NCBI GenBank assembly: GCA_035771175.1 | Contig: CM069593.1 | Location: forward strand, 39,402,741 to 39,466,740 | Source of the DNA: Paratinospora sagittata | Taxonomy: Eukaryota > Streptophyta > Magnoliopsida > Ranunculales > Menispermaceae | DNA: 64,000 bases | Reading direction: 5' to 3' | Shown: piece after piece, positions 46,269 through 58,399 of the stretch | How the letters are laid out: the number at the start of each line of letters is the position of its first letter | Numbering within the stretch: position 1 is the first letter of the stretch | Notes under the pieces: generated by a model | Told to the model about the DNA's origin: nothing | Database searches by the model: none | What the model saw: only the letters and a program-made list of their open reading frames with translations | Position numbers and translations under genes: made by a program

Positions 46269-47249
46269 ATGGGTGGTGAGTTCAAACTTTTGGAACTACA
46301 CTTTAAAAACCTTGGAATTTAGCTTCGCTATTCATGCCCCTATGCACACCAACAAAATGGTGTTCCCGAGCGAAAACATAGGAATATTATAGAGATGGGT
46401 CTTACTTTACTTGCCCATGCTCATATGCCTCTAAAATCTTGGGAGGAAGCCTTTGCCACTTCTGTCTTTCTTATAAATACCTTACCTTCCTCTGTTATCT
46501 CACCCTATGAAAAATTGTTTCACAAATCTCCTAATTATTACTTTCTTATAACTTTTGGTTGCACTTGTTTTACTTATCTAAGACATTATTCTAAAGCTAA
46601 GTTTGTTTTCCATTCCTCTAAGTGCATTTTTCTTGGTTATAACTCAACTCATCATGGTTACAAATGTTTACCAACACCTATTTTTCTTGGTTAAAAATTT
46701 CATCTCTCGAGATGTAGAGCTTAATGAAGCATAATTTCCTTACCAACACCTATTTCGATCATCCTCATCTTCTTCTTCTATCTCAACTCCACTTTCCCTT
46801 CCCCTCTTTATTTTTCAAAACCTTCATCTCACAAGCCATTCTCAAGTTCCACTTTCCTCCACTTTAGTTTCTCTATTGGAATAGTCCTTTTCGACATTGC
46901 CATCACAAAGCTCATCAACAACCCCTATCCCAGTCACTTGTGAGCCACAAAACACTGTTACATTACATGTCCCTAACCCAACCACCTGTGAACCACCAAA
47001 CATTGTTACATTAGCTATCCCTAACCCCATTAGATTTCTTCACCCAATGCAAACGCAATCCAAGAGTGGTATTTTTAAACCTCGAACTTTGATCACAACC
47101 TCTCCTCATGCTTTACTTACTACCCTAGCTTGAACCAAAAAATGTCAGGCATGCCTTATTAGACCCAAATTGGCTGGTAGCCATGCAAGATGAATTCACA
47201 ACATTACAAGTTAACAAAACCTGAACTTTAGTTCCAACTTCAACAGCTC

Positions 47250-48660
47250 AAAATCCTATTGGGTGCAAATAGGTTTTTCGAGTGAAGCACAATCCCGATG
47301 GTTCCATATTGAAGTACAAGGCTTGGTTGGTTGCTAAGGGATTTCATCAAAACCCTAGTTTAGATTACTTTGACACCTTTTTTCCAGTTGTTAATGCCTC
47401 TACCATACGGATTATCTTCACACTTGCTATTAGCAATGGTTGGTCAATTCAACAAATTGATATCAACAATGATTTTCTTAATGGGGAGCTTCACGAGGAG
47501 GTTCATATGGTTTAGCCTGAGGGCTTTATTGACTCATGGTTTCCCAATCATGTGTGTAGACTTAACATGGCTCTTTGTGGTTTAAAGCAAGCCCCTAGAG
47601 CTTGGTTTACTAAGTTGAAGACAACTTTAGTTTCTTGGGGGTTCAACAATTCCACTTTCGATGTTTTTCTATTTTATAAGTGTCACAATGGGCAAATGTT
47701 GTTGTTACTTGTTTATGTAGACAATATCTTAATTAATGGTTCCAATGCTACTCCCATACAACATGTTATTCAACTACTTCAAACAAAGTTTGCTCTTAAG
47801 ATAATGGGAGAAGTTGATTATTTTCCTGGTTTTGAAGCTTTTCGAGATTCCTCAAGTCTCTATCTCACTCAACACAAATATATTTTAAATTTACTTGACA
47901 AAACAGGGATGCTTGATTCAAAGCTTTCTCCCACTCCAACAAGTGCTGGTGCCAAACTTTCTTTAGGCCATAGCCAACCTTTTGAAGATCCCACTCTTTA
48001 TTGGAGTATCATAGGAGCGCTTCAGTACCTCACAAACACCAGGCCTGATATTGCATTCGTTGTTAATCGACTCAGTCAATTTCTCATTGCTCCTACGAAT
48101 CTACATTGGTAAGCTTGCAAAAGGGTTCTTCGGTATTTGAAAGGAACTTCTGGTCACGGTCTTCACTTCAAGCCTTCTCCTCGTCTATAGTTAGAAGCTT
48201 TATCTGATGCTGATTGGGCATGTGATCTTGATGATCGAAGATCTTCTAATGGTTCATGTATTTTTCTTGGTGGTAATTTGATTACAATAAGGGTTTTTGT
48301 AAACAGAAAGTTGTAGCTCGCTCTAGCATTGAAGCTGAGTATCGAGCTTTGGCGTTTGCCACTAGTGATATTCTTTGGCTGGTTTCCTTGCTATAGGAAT
48401 TGGGTCTCTCATCTTCATCTTGTCCTGTTTTATGGTGTGACAATATTAGTGCTCGGTCTCTTGCTTTGAACCTGGTGTTTCATGCAAGAACCAAGCACAT
48501 TTAAGTTGATGCTCACTTCATCAGAGAAAAGATAGCTGCAAGTGCTCTTAAGCTTCGGTATGTACCAACACAGTTTCAGGTTGCTGACATAATGACAAAA
48601 GGACTTGCCTTAAAGCAATTTGATTTTTTTTTTTTCTAAATTAAACCTGGTTTCTTCACC
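47250..48660 (+). pseudogene. pol: copia 2 reverse transcriptase and RNase H
   Basis: RT motifs are readable: YKAWLVAKGFHQNP, IQQIDINNDFLNGELHEEV (then TAG at 47513-47515), LNMALCGLKQAPRAW. The catalytic motif reads VYVDNILING, so the second Asp of YVDD is Asn. RNase H has DADWACDLDDRRSSNG and a split SIEAEYRALAFATSD. A PPT-like GTGGGGGGATG lies just before the 3' LTR. Several stops occur after 48112. Confidence 0.87.
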
Positions 48661-48681
48661 CCAGTTTCATTTGTGGGGGGA

Positions 48682-49067
48682 TGTGAGACTAGTAATTAAA
48701 AAGCAGCAGCAACATCAGATAGCAACAGAGAAACAACAACAACAACAAAAACACTAAAGTAGACGACTACTATGAAAGGAGTTGACTGGTTTTGTGTGTT
48801 TCTCAATTAGCAGCAAGTTCTTCTAGAAGAATGTAGAGTCTTCTATGAGTTGTTGAGCTGTCAATATGTTGTTAAGTTAGTTATAATTTATGTTAGAGAG
48901 AATGACCGGTGTCTCGTGGCTATTGGCTAGTGGCTAGTATATAAAGCCTTTTCTACTTGTAATATAGTTTTTCAACTAATGAGAATTAAGAAGTTTCTCC
49001 TCTAACTGTCTATGAACTCTGTGTTCTCTCTTCATGTTTTTTCTTGAATCTTGAATATCAAGCTACA
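48682..49067 (+). repeat. 3' LTR of copia element 2
   Basis: It starts TGTGAGACTAGTAATT and ends AAGCTACA, colinear with 41962-42349. A purine-rich tract (48673-48681) precedes it. Confidence 0.92.
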
Positions 49068-49908
49068 TGACTTGACCCATATGGGATGTATGAGTAGAGA
49101 GATATTGATGGAACTCAAGTTATTGCTTTTGATATCTTGTATATTGCTTACTAGGACATAATTTATAAAAAGACTTACGAGTATATATACTCCGACAATA
49201 TATGTAAACACTTGAGTGCCCCTTAAATTAATATAGAGCTATGAAACCACGCGACTCCATGTTAATTTAAGGGACATGAGCAGTCGAACTTCGAGGATGG
49301 TAATAAAATTTTAAAAATAATGTTTTTACGACCTAATTAAAATTATACTCAAAACTATACTTATGCTAATGTAGTGTATCTATGGTAAGTGGTGTGTGTT
49401 ACTTTTTTCTTTTTTTTTTCTTTTTTCTTTTTTTTCTCATGATATGATGATGTAGTGTATTACAACGTAAGTACGTACGAATATATTTTTGGGCATGAAT
49501 TGTATGTGGTTTTAGCACTCCTCACAAACCTTTTTTCTTGGCTTTCACAATTTTATTGTTTCTCTCAAAGAGTTCTTTATTTATTTTTATTATGATTATT
49601 ATTTTGTCCTATGCGAGTTCATGACTTGTTCAAGAAATTGGAAAGGTTATCAGTGCCACGAGGGGAGTGCTATATATATTGGGTTGACATTAAGATTTCA
49701 GCCTCTAGTTTGGTGTACCCTGAGGGTTGGCCTTTACACCAAAGGTAATATATGTAATAACTTATCAATATATTAAAATAGAGTCGTATGACACAAATAT
49801 TAAAACAAGAATTTTATATCCATTTTGTTACTGAAAATAAAAATAAAAATGCTATATACGATTTGAAGAAGTGATACTCAGAGACATGATACATAATAAA
49901 CCTCAAAA
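49068..49908. other. Sequence downstream of the LEA-like gene
   Basis: This AT-rich DNA lies between the copia 3' LTR and the stop codon of the minus-strand gene. The part near 49908 is expected to hold its 3' UTR. A T-rich run lies at 49404-49436. No other feature is supported. Confidence 0.5.
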
Positions 49909-50376
49909 TTATCTAGTAAAAGCAATCATACAAGTGCTATTGTAGGGTTGGGAATGATGCCGCTCATCATATCCTCGATGGAGAAGTAAAGCACACTCAG
50001 CTTGGTGATGGAAGGTAGGCTTTATTAAGTTCCCCACAACTCTAAAATTTGATCTCAACCTTAAACGAATTAGCAATGGTAGCCCTTTTCCATACTCTAG
50101 CATGTCTTGCATGCTCCTACCAGCTCCGTACATTGGCTTGCTCGTTGTACTCACAAATAGTTCAAAGGTGCTTGAACCATGGCTTGGTGCATATAGTTTC
50201 ATACCCTACATGATTTAGCCAAAAATAAATAAAGGAATATTTCATGTTCAAGATCATGCATTGTATAATTATATAAAACATTCTAACTCAAAAAACACAA
50301 TACAAATGAATGTATATATTCACACTGTGTAGGGTAAATATTTTTAACATTCTTTCAAATATTACCTATAAGACCT

Positions 50377-50407
<31 letters not shown>

Positions 50408-53400
50408 AATTTTTGATGCATGTTTGTATGGTTATAATTATATGCTCATTGAAAGTCTTAGTAGGGTGCATGAATATTCAAACTAGAATACTTTTATTAC
50501 ATTAAAATAATAATATTGGTAAAGTTTACATATATGACCTATTGGGCTTTCACGTTCATTCCAGTCTCTCATGCTCTTGAAATAATTTTAAAGACATCAA
50601 CGAGTCATATGAAAATTAATTTGGGAATTTCGAAATTCTATTTGTAGAATTCTAAATATTTGTTTCAAAATAGTAATATTGTAATTTAGTCAAGAATAGT
50701 TAGGTATATACTCAATTAATAATGATATTTTGAAGCCAGACTTTATAAAAAAGAATTATTTACATATTATTGTTGATTTCTATAAAATTTTGTAATTAAC
50801 TTCTTGATTCTCCTATACTAAATCGAGAACTTATTAAATCTATAAGGTCTCAAAATCATTTGCACCTATTAATTCATGAATCATATATAATCAATTAAAA
50901 AAATTACAAATGGGTTCAAATAAATTTCAAAGACCCTTCTTAACATGATAAGACAGATTCCTATTCCCTAAAAGCTTTCAAAGGTCATTCCTAGTTTTTT
51001 TTTTCCCTACTATATACTCTGATAAGTTTATTATATTAAGCATAGGTTGCTAGAGACTTGAATATTTATTTTCATTTAAATAAACATCTACATTATTAAA
51101 AAAAAGATTATAATATGGATAGCATAACCAAATCTACATGCCAATCAAGTCAAGCAAGGTACGTGACCACTGGGAAAATTATCAAATATTTTAACCTTAC
51201 ATTTCTTTGTCTACTGCTTAAGCAGAGGTGTAGCCAAAAATTATATTTAGGGTGGCTAAAAATATTTTTTAGACAAACCTCGACGTACGAAAAAAATTCA
51301 TTAATTAAAAATAAAATATACACCTAAACTGTAGGTTAGTGGAACAGTTGGTAGCGTAGAGCTTAACAAACCGCAGAGTCAAAGACCACAAAATAAGATA
51401 AAGTCTTAATTAACAGAAATGGAGGTATGCAATTTCAAGTTTGACAAACCAATGATGAGTGAACCATAGATGACAAACCAATAGTTTGTATATATTTATA
51501 TGAATGACATTTTTGTAATATATCAAAATTTTTATTTATTTTTTAAGTACTTTAGATTTTATTTTTTTTTGGATTTTCTATATGGGCTCCAACCCAAGTT
51601 AGTGGAATAGTAGCTGCGCCTCTATGCTCAGGAAGGGCCGTCATTGGCACTATGGTCAAGGTTGTTATATTCTTTTCTAAAGGTCACATGTTTCTCTAAT
51701 ACATGGATAAGACTGCGTATGTCTTTCCATCCACGGAGTACCCAACAATGATTGGAGCCTCATGCACAGAATACATCTTTTTTTTGTTTCAACTACCGAA
51801 TATCCCTTGTAGCTAAAGAAACTTGAGGATGATTGATCCGTCATGGTCTTACATATAACATTGAAAACTTTATTGATAAGGATGACATTGGCAACAAACT
51901 AAGGAGAATACCGGCCGGTAGCCAACTGTTTAGACAGCTTTGGTCCCTTTTCAGTTCATGATACAAATGCTTGTTTTCTTATTCAAAAAGAAAAGGAGAA
52001 TATTGATAGACATATACGTCCTGTCTTAATTTAAACTAGTAGGCATTTATCCATGAGAGAGGTATATCCTAGACAAGCCATCATGAAGCAAGCTTTCCAT
52101 TAAAATATGTGGCTCGTGACTCTATTCAATTTGTTCAATTATCCTCTTGACACCTTTGGTTAGATATCAAAATGCATTATCTCCCCCTCATTTATATTAG
52201 TGAGTTTCGAATTGGGCTATAGATAAGGTATCTCCTCCTTCAGAAGGTAGCATGCACATATATAAATATAATGCATGCCTTCAAAGCTTCCCCACTTTTT
52301 CTATATAAATAATCTATTAGTTTTCATCAACCAAAATCTCTCCTTTCAAAACTTTATTTTATAGATCTTTGCAAATTCATGAAGTATCCAAGCCAATAAA
52401 ACTAAATCCACCTTTCCTATATATATATATATAGATAGTCTGTTAGCTAGTCTTCACCAACTCAAATCCATCCCTCCTCCTTTCAGAACTTTTTTAACTT
52501 TTTTTTATAGCAAATTCCTCAAGTCATGATCACCAAGTCAACAAAAATAAATCGAACATGTTTTTGTGGGTCATCCCAAGGAAACATCCAATTAGCTTAA
52601 TTATAGCTGTTTTAGGTTTTTCTATATATGGGGGGTGGGGGGGTGTCTTCAAATGAAGTGTGTGAGACTTCTCCTTTAACTTGTTTATCCAATAACGTCA
52701 CTAATCTTAGAGATTGGGGTCTACTTCTTCACCCAATTAATTCAATTAAATAATTTGGCAAGCTAGGTAGGTAGGTTCTTAGCTTACTTTAGCAAGAGGG
52801 AACTAACTAATCACCTCAATCTTTTATTAAGCAACCACATCAACTGGTTGACGTACTCTCAATCTTAATAATCTTTGCAGATTGCAAGGCATGTGCGTAA
52901 TTGTACTAACTATCCTAAAGTGAAATTGTTTAACTGAACTTGTATATTCAATGACACTCTAGGATTCAACAACTTATGTAAACCAAAAGGGTACTCCAAT
53001 TCGGTTGTCTACATGAACTCGATGAAGAAATTTCACTCTCTGCATTCCATACACACTTATACCGTGCTTGGTTAAATAACTTTTTGAAGCCATGGGTCCA
53101 TCTAGTTGTTTAGAAAGTCATTTTCTAGATGTTTATATTTGCATTGTATCCTTGTTTTCGAATCACAAATCAAACTTTTCAATGCGGGACTAATTGTTTT
53201 TAACATTTAGTGCACATTTTTCTAACAATTGAAACTCTGGTATACAGGAAATGGAAACTCAATTTCCGTTTGTCATATTTGAAAAGTGGCACTCTTTAGG
53301 GTATCATGCACGGGTCATTCTTTAGGATGTCTAACAATAAACTCTTTATACATCTTCTTTCAATATATCTAATAAAAGCTTGATTTTGGAGTGAACCAAA

Positions 53401-56252
53401 ACAATAACATCCTACTTACCGAACCTCTCTGTAAGCATAATCGTGATGCTTACTGCATACCATGCACACCTAATGAAGTTAAAGGAAACTAGATGAACTA
53501 GACAATAATCCCATTAATATAGAGGACCAAGGCCTAAAGCCATAACTAGGTCCAATACAGCAATAACTAGGACTCTGTTCCGATTTTAAGGGTAGAAAAC
53601 TCGAGATTCTTTTTATCTTAAACTTATAATAACATTATCAGATTGAGACTAATGATGCAATATGTTTTAAGAAGATGATACCATCCCATAGAAAAAGGGT
53701 GAGACAAAGAGGGTGGTTGTATTCTGAAGAATTATAATAGGGATTGCTCAATCAACAGATGCTATTGTTGAATTTGCTTCTGTTGCTACTATCTATCAGT
53801 TATTATGGGATAGGAATAGGAGATTGATTGAAAATATGAGGAGCTTGGAGTTGATAATTAACAAAGGACATGGGAAGATGAGAATGCTATAAGGAAAGTT
53901 TTCCGTCCTCTAAATGAGGTATTTTCGCAGCTATATAAATAGTGGGACATTCAAGTTGGTTGCCTAATTGGTCAACAAATTGATTAACATCCATATATCA
54001 TTTCATTTTTTAAGTGAAACTCATCTCTTTGAATGCCAAATTTTCTTTGAAATCAGATTAAAGAATATAGAATTTTTTTTTTTTTCAATCGCCCAAGTCG
54101 GAGCCTTGAGCACATTGGGCCCTCGAAAGGAGCACAACAAGAACACACCATGACATTCATAGTTGGACCCCTACTTGACAACTATGATTATTAGAACAAT
54201 CAAGTAGTTTCTAACATAATATCAAAGTCTTCTTAGTTTAGAGATCCTATGTTAAAACCTTCTCATAATAAGCATTTACTTGTATATTTTGTCCACGAGC
54301 CTACACACGTGAGAGGGAAAATCTTAGTATCTATATATAGTTGGGCCCTACCTAACAGTTATAACTTTTATGTCAAATGATTTTTCACATAGGTCGAAGC
54401 AAGTGGACCTATGTGCAATAAGTGGATTCTAAGCGCACACAACCTATCAAAGGCCTCGAAAGTTCACACACCATGTTGCAAACAACATTTATTTGATACC
54501 TAAGGGATTTGATATTTGTCCAGCAACATGGACAGATTTGTTATTGACTACCACATCAACTGGTGATTTGTGAGATAGATCTTAGTTTGGTTCTTAAGAG
54601 TTTGTAATGGTAGTAAAAAGAAGAAGTTGAAAGGCAGGTCCCCTCCCTTCTTAATATTAGATCATTTAACATGAGCATTCTTTTCCCCTTATATATGTTG
54701 GGCCCCCAAAGAGGAAAATAACCACCTATTCTTCAAGCGCCCATTCGCCAATTCCCTGTACATTGTCGAAGACTTAGAGCCAAGCGTAAGAAAATTTAGG
54801 TCCCAATTTGGATATAACTTTAGTTATCAAAAGACTCTATAGAAAACAAATAATGTATGTAGTTGGTTGGTTGAATCTGAAAATATTTTCAATATTTTAC
54901 TTAAAAAAGGTTATAATTTTAAGAAAATAATAAAAACAATTTTCTAAAAATTTTATTTTTTGCATATCTTTATTTTTTTATCATGAAGTAAACAGAGTCT
55001 AAAACAGTCTCATATTAGGAAAGTGACTATTATATATATATATATATGTGTGCGCGCGCGCGCGAGCACACGAGCAAGTGTTTCTGTCATTTCTTTCATT
55101 CTAACAGAAAATTTCTTACTTATATTAATTGAAAAAGAAAAAGAAGACAAAAGCTTATGTTTTGTTTACCAAAATCATGAAGACCAAAGTGCAAGCTCAT
55201 TAAAACAAAGAAAAGATCAAAATTTATCAATACTTACCTGTGAAGTGGCAAATACTAGAGGACCAAAGGACATCTCTATCTTGGAAGGACGAATGTGAAG
55301 TCCAAAGAGCTTAGACTTATTGTCAACAACTAAAGAAATGGAACAATTGCTGGTGAGGATCTTTGTCGAAACACCCGAGCCATCAACACCTTCTCCAAGC
55401 ACAAATTCGCGTACACCTGCCATCTATATATGAACAAATACTTGAATTAATAGAAAGAAGAAACAAATTAAAAGGAAAATCAAATTAATATATAAGGAGA
55501 ATAATTGCAAGTGGAGAGACAAGAATCATTGCTTGATCAATAGTGTTTAAAAAATGATTATGCATCATGAGTACACAGCAAGTATAGTACTGTCATAAGT
55601 ATACTATTTGATGTTAATGATTATGATTATGGACTGGATCCAGCTTTAATAATCTATGCACTTGAAAGATACCTAGCTATATATGTGGGGTCATTGAAGC
55701 TATGATTCTAAATCTAAAGCTATGATTATTTGTAATTCCACCTCTTTGAAGACTAACTTTCCTATATGGCATGCTTAATTAATGTAAAAGATCATTTGAT
55801 CAGAGTTATGTTCCAGTTCTGTAACTACATATATCGCTAGAAGACTTTCTTCTTTCTTCAATTCCATAGCATTTTCCATAAATTAATTACATGACTAGTG
55901 ATCAGCTAGAGCAGTTGATGAATATGCAAAAAGGATTCAGAAGATTGAATGCAGGTTCGAATTGAGAACAGATATATATCATCATAAGGTGTTTGGATCA
56001 GAAAACCAATGGACTTATTACCTTGATAGACACTTTCGGTGAAGGGGGCTTAGTTGCTATGTAGAACACAAGTAAAGCAGTTCCAAAGCTCACCATAATC
56101 CTCCAAAATATCTGAAGAGAAATCCAACAGCAAGAAGAAGATTCGTCATAAGTAAAAAACCTCCAACACCCTTTTCTTTTTCTCCTCCTCTTTGCAATAA
56201 TATTACCACCAACATAACAACGATCCTTATGATCATCACGGCCGGCATGGTC

Positions 56253-56292
<40 letters not shown>

Positions 56293-56675
56293 ATATCATC
56301 ATCCTCTTCACCCCGTAATGGGTGACTGTGATCATCGTTGCCAGTCCCATGACTATGAAGATCATCATAAGAAATCTTCTTCTCGTGGCCATGATGGAAA
56401 GAATTGTGGGAGCCTTGAGAAGACGAGTAGCGCGAGAGCATGAAACGAGAAACATCCAATTGGGTATTATTGGAATTGGTGGGATGATTGGCAAGATTGA
56501 AATTATGGGATGGAAATGGAGATTCATGGTTCCTGCATTCGCTGCTATTGGCATGAGATGCATTGGATGGGCTTTGAATGTAGTAAACTGCACAAGAAGT
56601 ATTGTAAGAATGGAACAAAGCTTCATCTTCTTGTTCTTGATCTACTACTCCATCATTTCTCTTCTCAGCACCCAT
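49909..56675 (-). CDS. LEA_2/hydroxyproline-rich glycoprotein-like membrane protein, 3 exons
   Basis: Exons are 56675-56022 (218 codons), 55423-55238 (62 codons) and 50205-49909 (98 codons plus stop). All junctions are phase 0 with GT-AG borders (donors GTAATA and GTAAGT; acceptors ATATAG and TGTAG). The 378-aa product has a conserved-looking YYIQSPS motif (residues 31-37), a poly-Asp stretch (about 124-142), a basic cluster KRRRKRKG (162-169) and one transmembrane helix (about 184-207). An extracytosolic LEA_2-like domain follows (GEGVDGSGVSTKILTSNCS, KLFGLHIRPSK, YGAGRSMQDMLEYGKGLPL, NLIKPTFHHQAECALL). The layout fits the plant family related to NDR1/HIN1-like proteins; the function is unknown. 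The distant third exon carries the expected domain continuation, so I include it despite the 5-kb intron. Confidence 0.85.
51223..51624. mobile_element. Putative hAT-like MITE in the intron
   Basis: Ends CAGAGGTGTAGC and (inverted) TAGAGGCGCAGC match at 9 of 12. The 8-mers TGCTTAAG (51215-51222) and TGCTCAGG (51625-51632) match at 6 of 8. The element is short and non-coding. Confidence 0.5.
52293..52555. repeat. Two-copy, TATA-containing direct repeat in the intron
   Basis: Copy 1 (about 52293-52410) and copy 2 (about 52411-52555) share CTATATA..., TTAG..TCTTCA/TTTTCATCAAC, CTCCTTTCA.AACTTT, GCAAATTC and AAATAAATC-like phrases in the same order. Copy 2 has an expanded TA run. Each looks promoter-like, but no transcript is evident. 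Confidence 0.6.
55029..55071. repeat. Compound TA / TG / CG dinucleotide tract
   Basis: About 17 bp of alternating TA is followed by TGTG and about 13 bp of alternating CG, then AGCACACGAG. It lies in intron 2, about 170 bp from the exon 2 donor. Confidence 0.95.
56238..56300 (-). repeat. Coding (ATC)n/(GAT)n microsatellite
   Basis: A trinucleotide tract in exon 1 encodes the Asp-rich run of the LEA-like protein. It keeps the frame. Its length is likely to vary between individuals. Confidence 0.9.
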
Positions 56676-57097
56676 GTTCTTCTACTACTACTACTACTAC
56701 TACTACTTGGTCGTTATTGCGCGTTGTGTCTTTAAATTTAAATCGTGCGATCTATTTGCTTTGCTACTGTACATGTGTCTTTATAATAATTAAATCACTA
56801 CTAATTATTGCTAGTCTTTAATAAATTAATTAAATATTTAGGAACATCGGGTCCGAGATTTATGGGAAGAGTGATCTTGCTGCTTGCAACTTTGCTTTAA
56901 AGCAAATATTTGTTTATTTCTTTTCACGACTTAGGAATGATGGCAAAGCTAGCACGCTTTCTTCGTAATTTGACCTTTTTGAGTATACAGTATATCTTAT
57001 TTCAGTAAATTATAATATGAATTTATGTACAGATATATATTTTTAAAATAATTGCATAATAAATCGTTTTAATTAACTTTGAAGGATAACTCAGTAT
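56676..57097 (-). promoter_or_regulatory. 5' UTR and upstream region of the LEA-like gene
   Basis: A (TAG)n tract (56681-56707 as TAC on the plus strand) lies immediately upstream of the start codon, probably in the 5' UTR. Farther up the sequence is AT-rich with no certain TATA box. The upstream limit is the LTR at 57098. Confidence 0.4.
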
Positions 57098-57795
57098 TGT
57101 TAGCAATAATGTAAGGACAAATAAATAAATAACTAAAATAATATTAACATAAATAATAAAACTCAAACAACAATATACTTATAACCGATAACAAAATAAG
57201 TTTAGAAATAAATCAAATTCAACAGAGCAAAGGTTTAGCAAGATGGAACCGAGGCCTGTGTAACACACAGTGTCCTTAAAACAGATTCGCCTCTCACGTT
57301 GGTGCAAAAGGTAAATCGGCATCTGTCTCCCAGGATACAACAGTAGATGAGTAACTGACTAGCACCTCATTATTACTCTAACGAACTGAGTTTTGCAGAA
57401 CTATCACCACATACCAACACACCTCAAAAAAAAAAAAGAATTAGAGAGGAAGAAGAGAATTCCAGAAATAGTAAAAAACTTTAAAAATTGGTGTATTCAA
57501 AATAAGGGAAGACACCCTCTTTTATACTAGTGAAAGGAGGTGGTGCTCTTAATGTCCTCATTAAGAGCACTAAATAACCTCAATCGTTACGAAATAAACT
57601 GAATTAAAACCATATAACAATTTTTCAATTTAATTCAAATTTAAAACTCAATTAAATTATTTAACCGTTACTAACTTTAATTCAATTTAAAACATGTAAC
57701 GATTTTTCTAATTTAATTTGAATTTAAAACTCAAATAAATTTAAACTGTTACAAATCTAATTTTCATTTAATAAATTTTTCACCAATTCTCTACA
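57098..57795 (-). repeat. 3' LTR of copia element 3
   Basis: 698 bp, TG...CA. The part at 57650-57790 (ATTATTTAACCGTTACTAAC, AAATTTAAAACTCAAATAAA) recurs at 59598-59735 in the same orientation. Confidence 0.75.
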
Positions 57796-58399
57796 TGAAT
57801 GAAAATTGACTATAACAACAGACACTAGACTTGGTGATTGAACTCCATGGTCGAAACCTGCATAAGATAGGTAGGTGTTACCCTTTGAACCTTCCCTTGT
57901 GAAAATATATTTACTTTACTAGATGATCAGTAGATGCGATGTCCTTGAATTGTTATGCCATTAGTGTAAACGATGACGTACTCCACATAGGAATCGTTTT
58001 AATCTCAACTTATTTCTCATAGCTATGCTCGTCTTGGCCATGGACATCTCCCTGGTTATGCAAGAGTTTTTAAGGAATCAAGCCCTTTAGAATTCCCTTC
58101 TGAAGCGGCCCCACTTCTCTCTCACATAGGTGATTTCTTAATGAAGAGTTACCCACATTACTCCACTCGGATTTTCGACGCCTAAGAATCATTAAAAGCC
58201 TAGTTTATCCTTTTCCTTACGGTTATCATTGTTTTCATCATAGGAATGGATAAGGGTAATCTCCACAGTGATCCAACACAATCTTTACAATTAGGTTGTC
58301 CCTTTGAACCTAGATCTTGGGATCTCCAATCAACTAGGTTGGGTTTGCATTGTATCGACTTATTCTGTCACGGGCTTTAGTCCTATTCCCCTTGATGAT

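Larger units (their letters stand above)
43317..47130 (+). pseudogene. pol: copia 2 integrase, interrupted by solo LTR L2
   Basis: The left part (YSDLWGPSLEL, FVNACSRFTWFYPLK, KIKRFQCD) stops at 43527. The right part resumes at about 46269 (GGEFK, then YAHQQNGVPERKHRNIIEMG), so the insertion lies next to the second catalytic Asp. The catalytic Glu (PERKHR) is kept. A stop lies near 46321. After the integrase core a Thr/Pro-rich linker (46897-47130) contains an internal duplication (TCEPQNTVTLHVPNP, TCEPPNIVTLAIPNP). Confidence 0.85.
41962..49067 (+). mobile_element. Ty1-copia retrotransposon 2 with both LTRs, split by a solo LTR
   Basis: Two LTRs of about 387 bp (41962-42349 and 48682-49067) are colinear and end TG...CA. 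Between them lie partial gag, protease remnant, integrase, RT and RNase H in copia order. A 2.7-kb solo LTR interrupts the integrase (43528-46268). There is no PBS: gag-like sequence starts directly at the LTR edge, so the leader and 5' part of gag are deleted. The flanks CTTTG and TGACT do not match as a target duplication. Confidence 0.9.
50206..55237 (-). other. Intron 2 of the LEA-like gene (about 5.0 kb)
   Basis: AT-rich DNA between predicted splice sites. It holds a hAT-like MITE (51223-51624), a two-copy repeat (52293-52555), a G-rich run (about 52629-52643) and a TA/TG/CG compound microsatellite near the exon 2 side. No nested gene was found. Confidence 0.7.

Noticed and set aside
51338..51390. 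tRNA-like segment (GTTAGTGGAACAGTTGGTAGC)
   Set aside because: It has an A-box-like start but no B-box or cloverleaf; it lies inside the putative hAT-like MITE.
52620..52660. Possible miRNA hairpin near AATGAAGTGTGTGAGACTTC
   Set aside because: Faint resemblance to a miR395-like core only; I could not find a complementary arm nearby.
56090..56626. Met/Ile-rich 178-codon frame on the minus strand
   Set aside because: It is a frame shadow of exon 1 of the LEA-like gene, driven by the ATC repeat.
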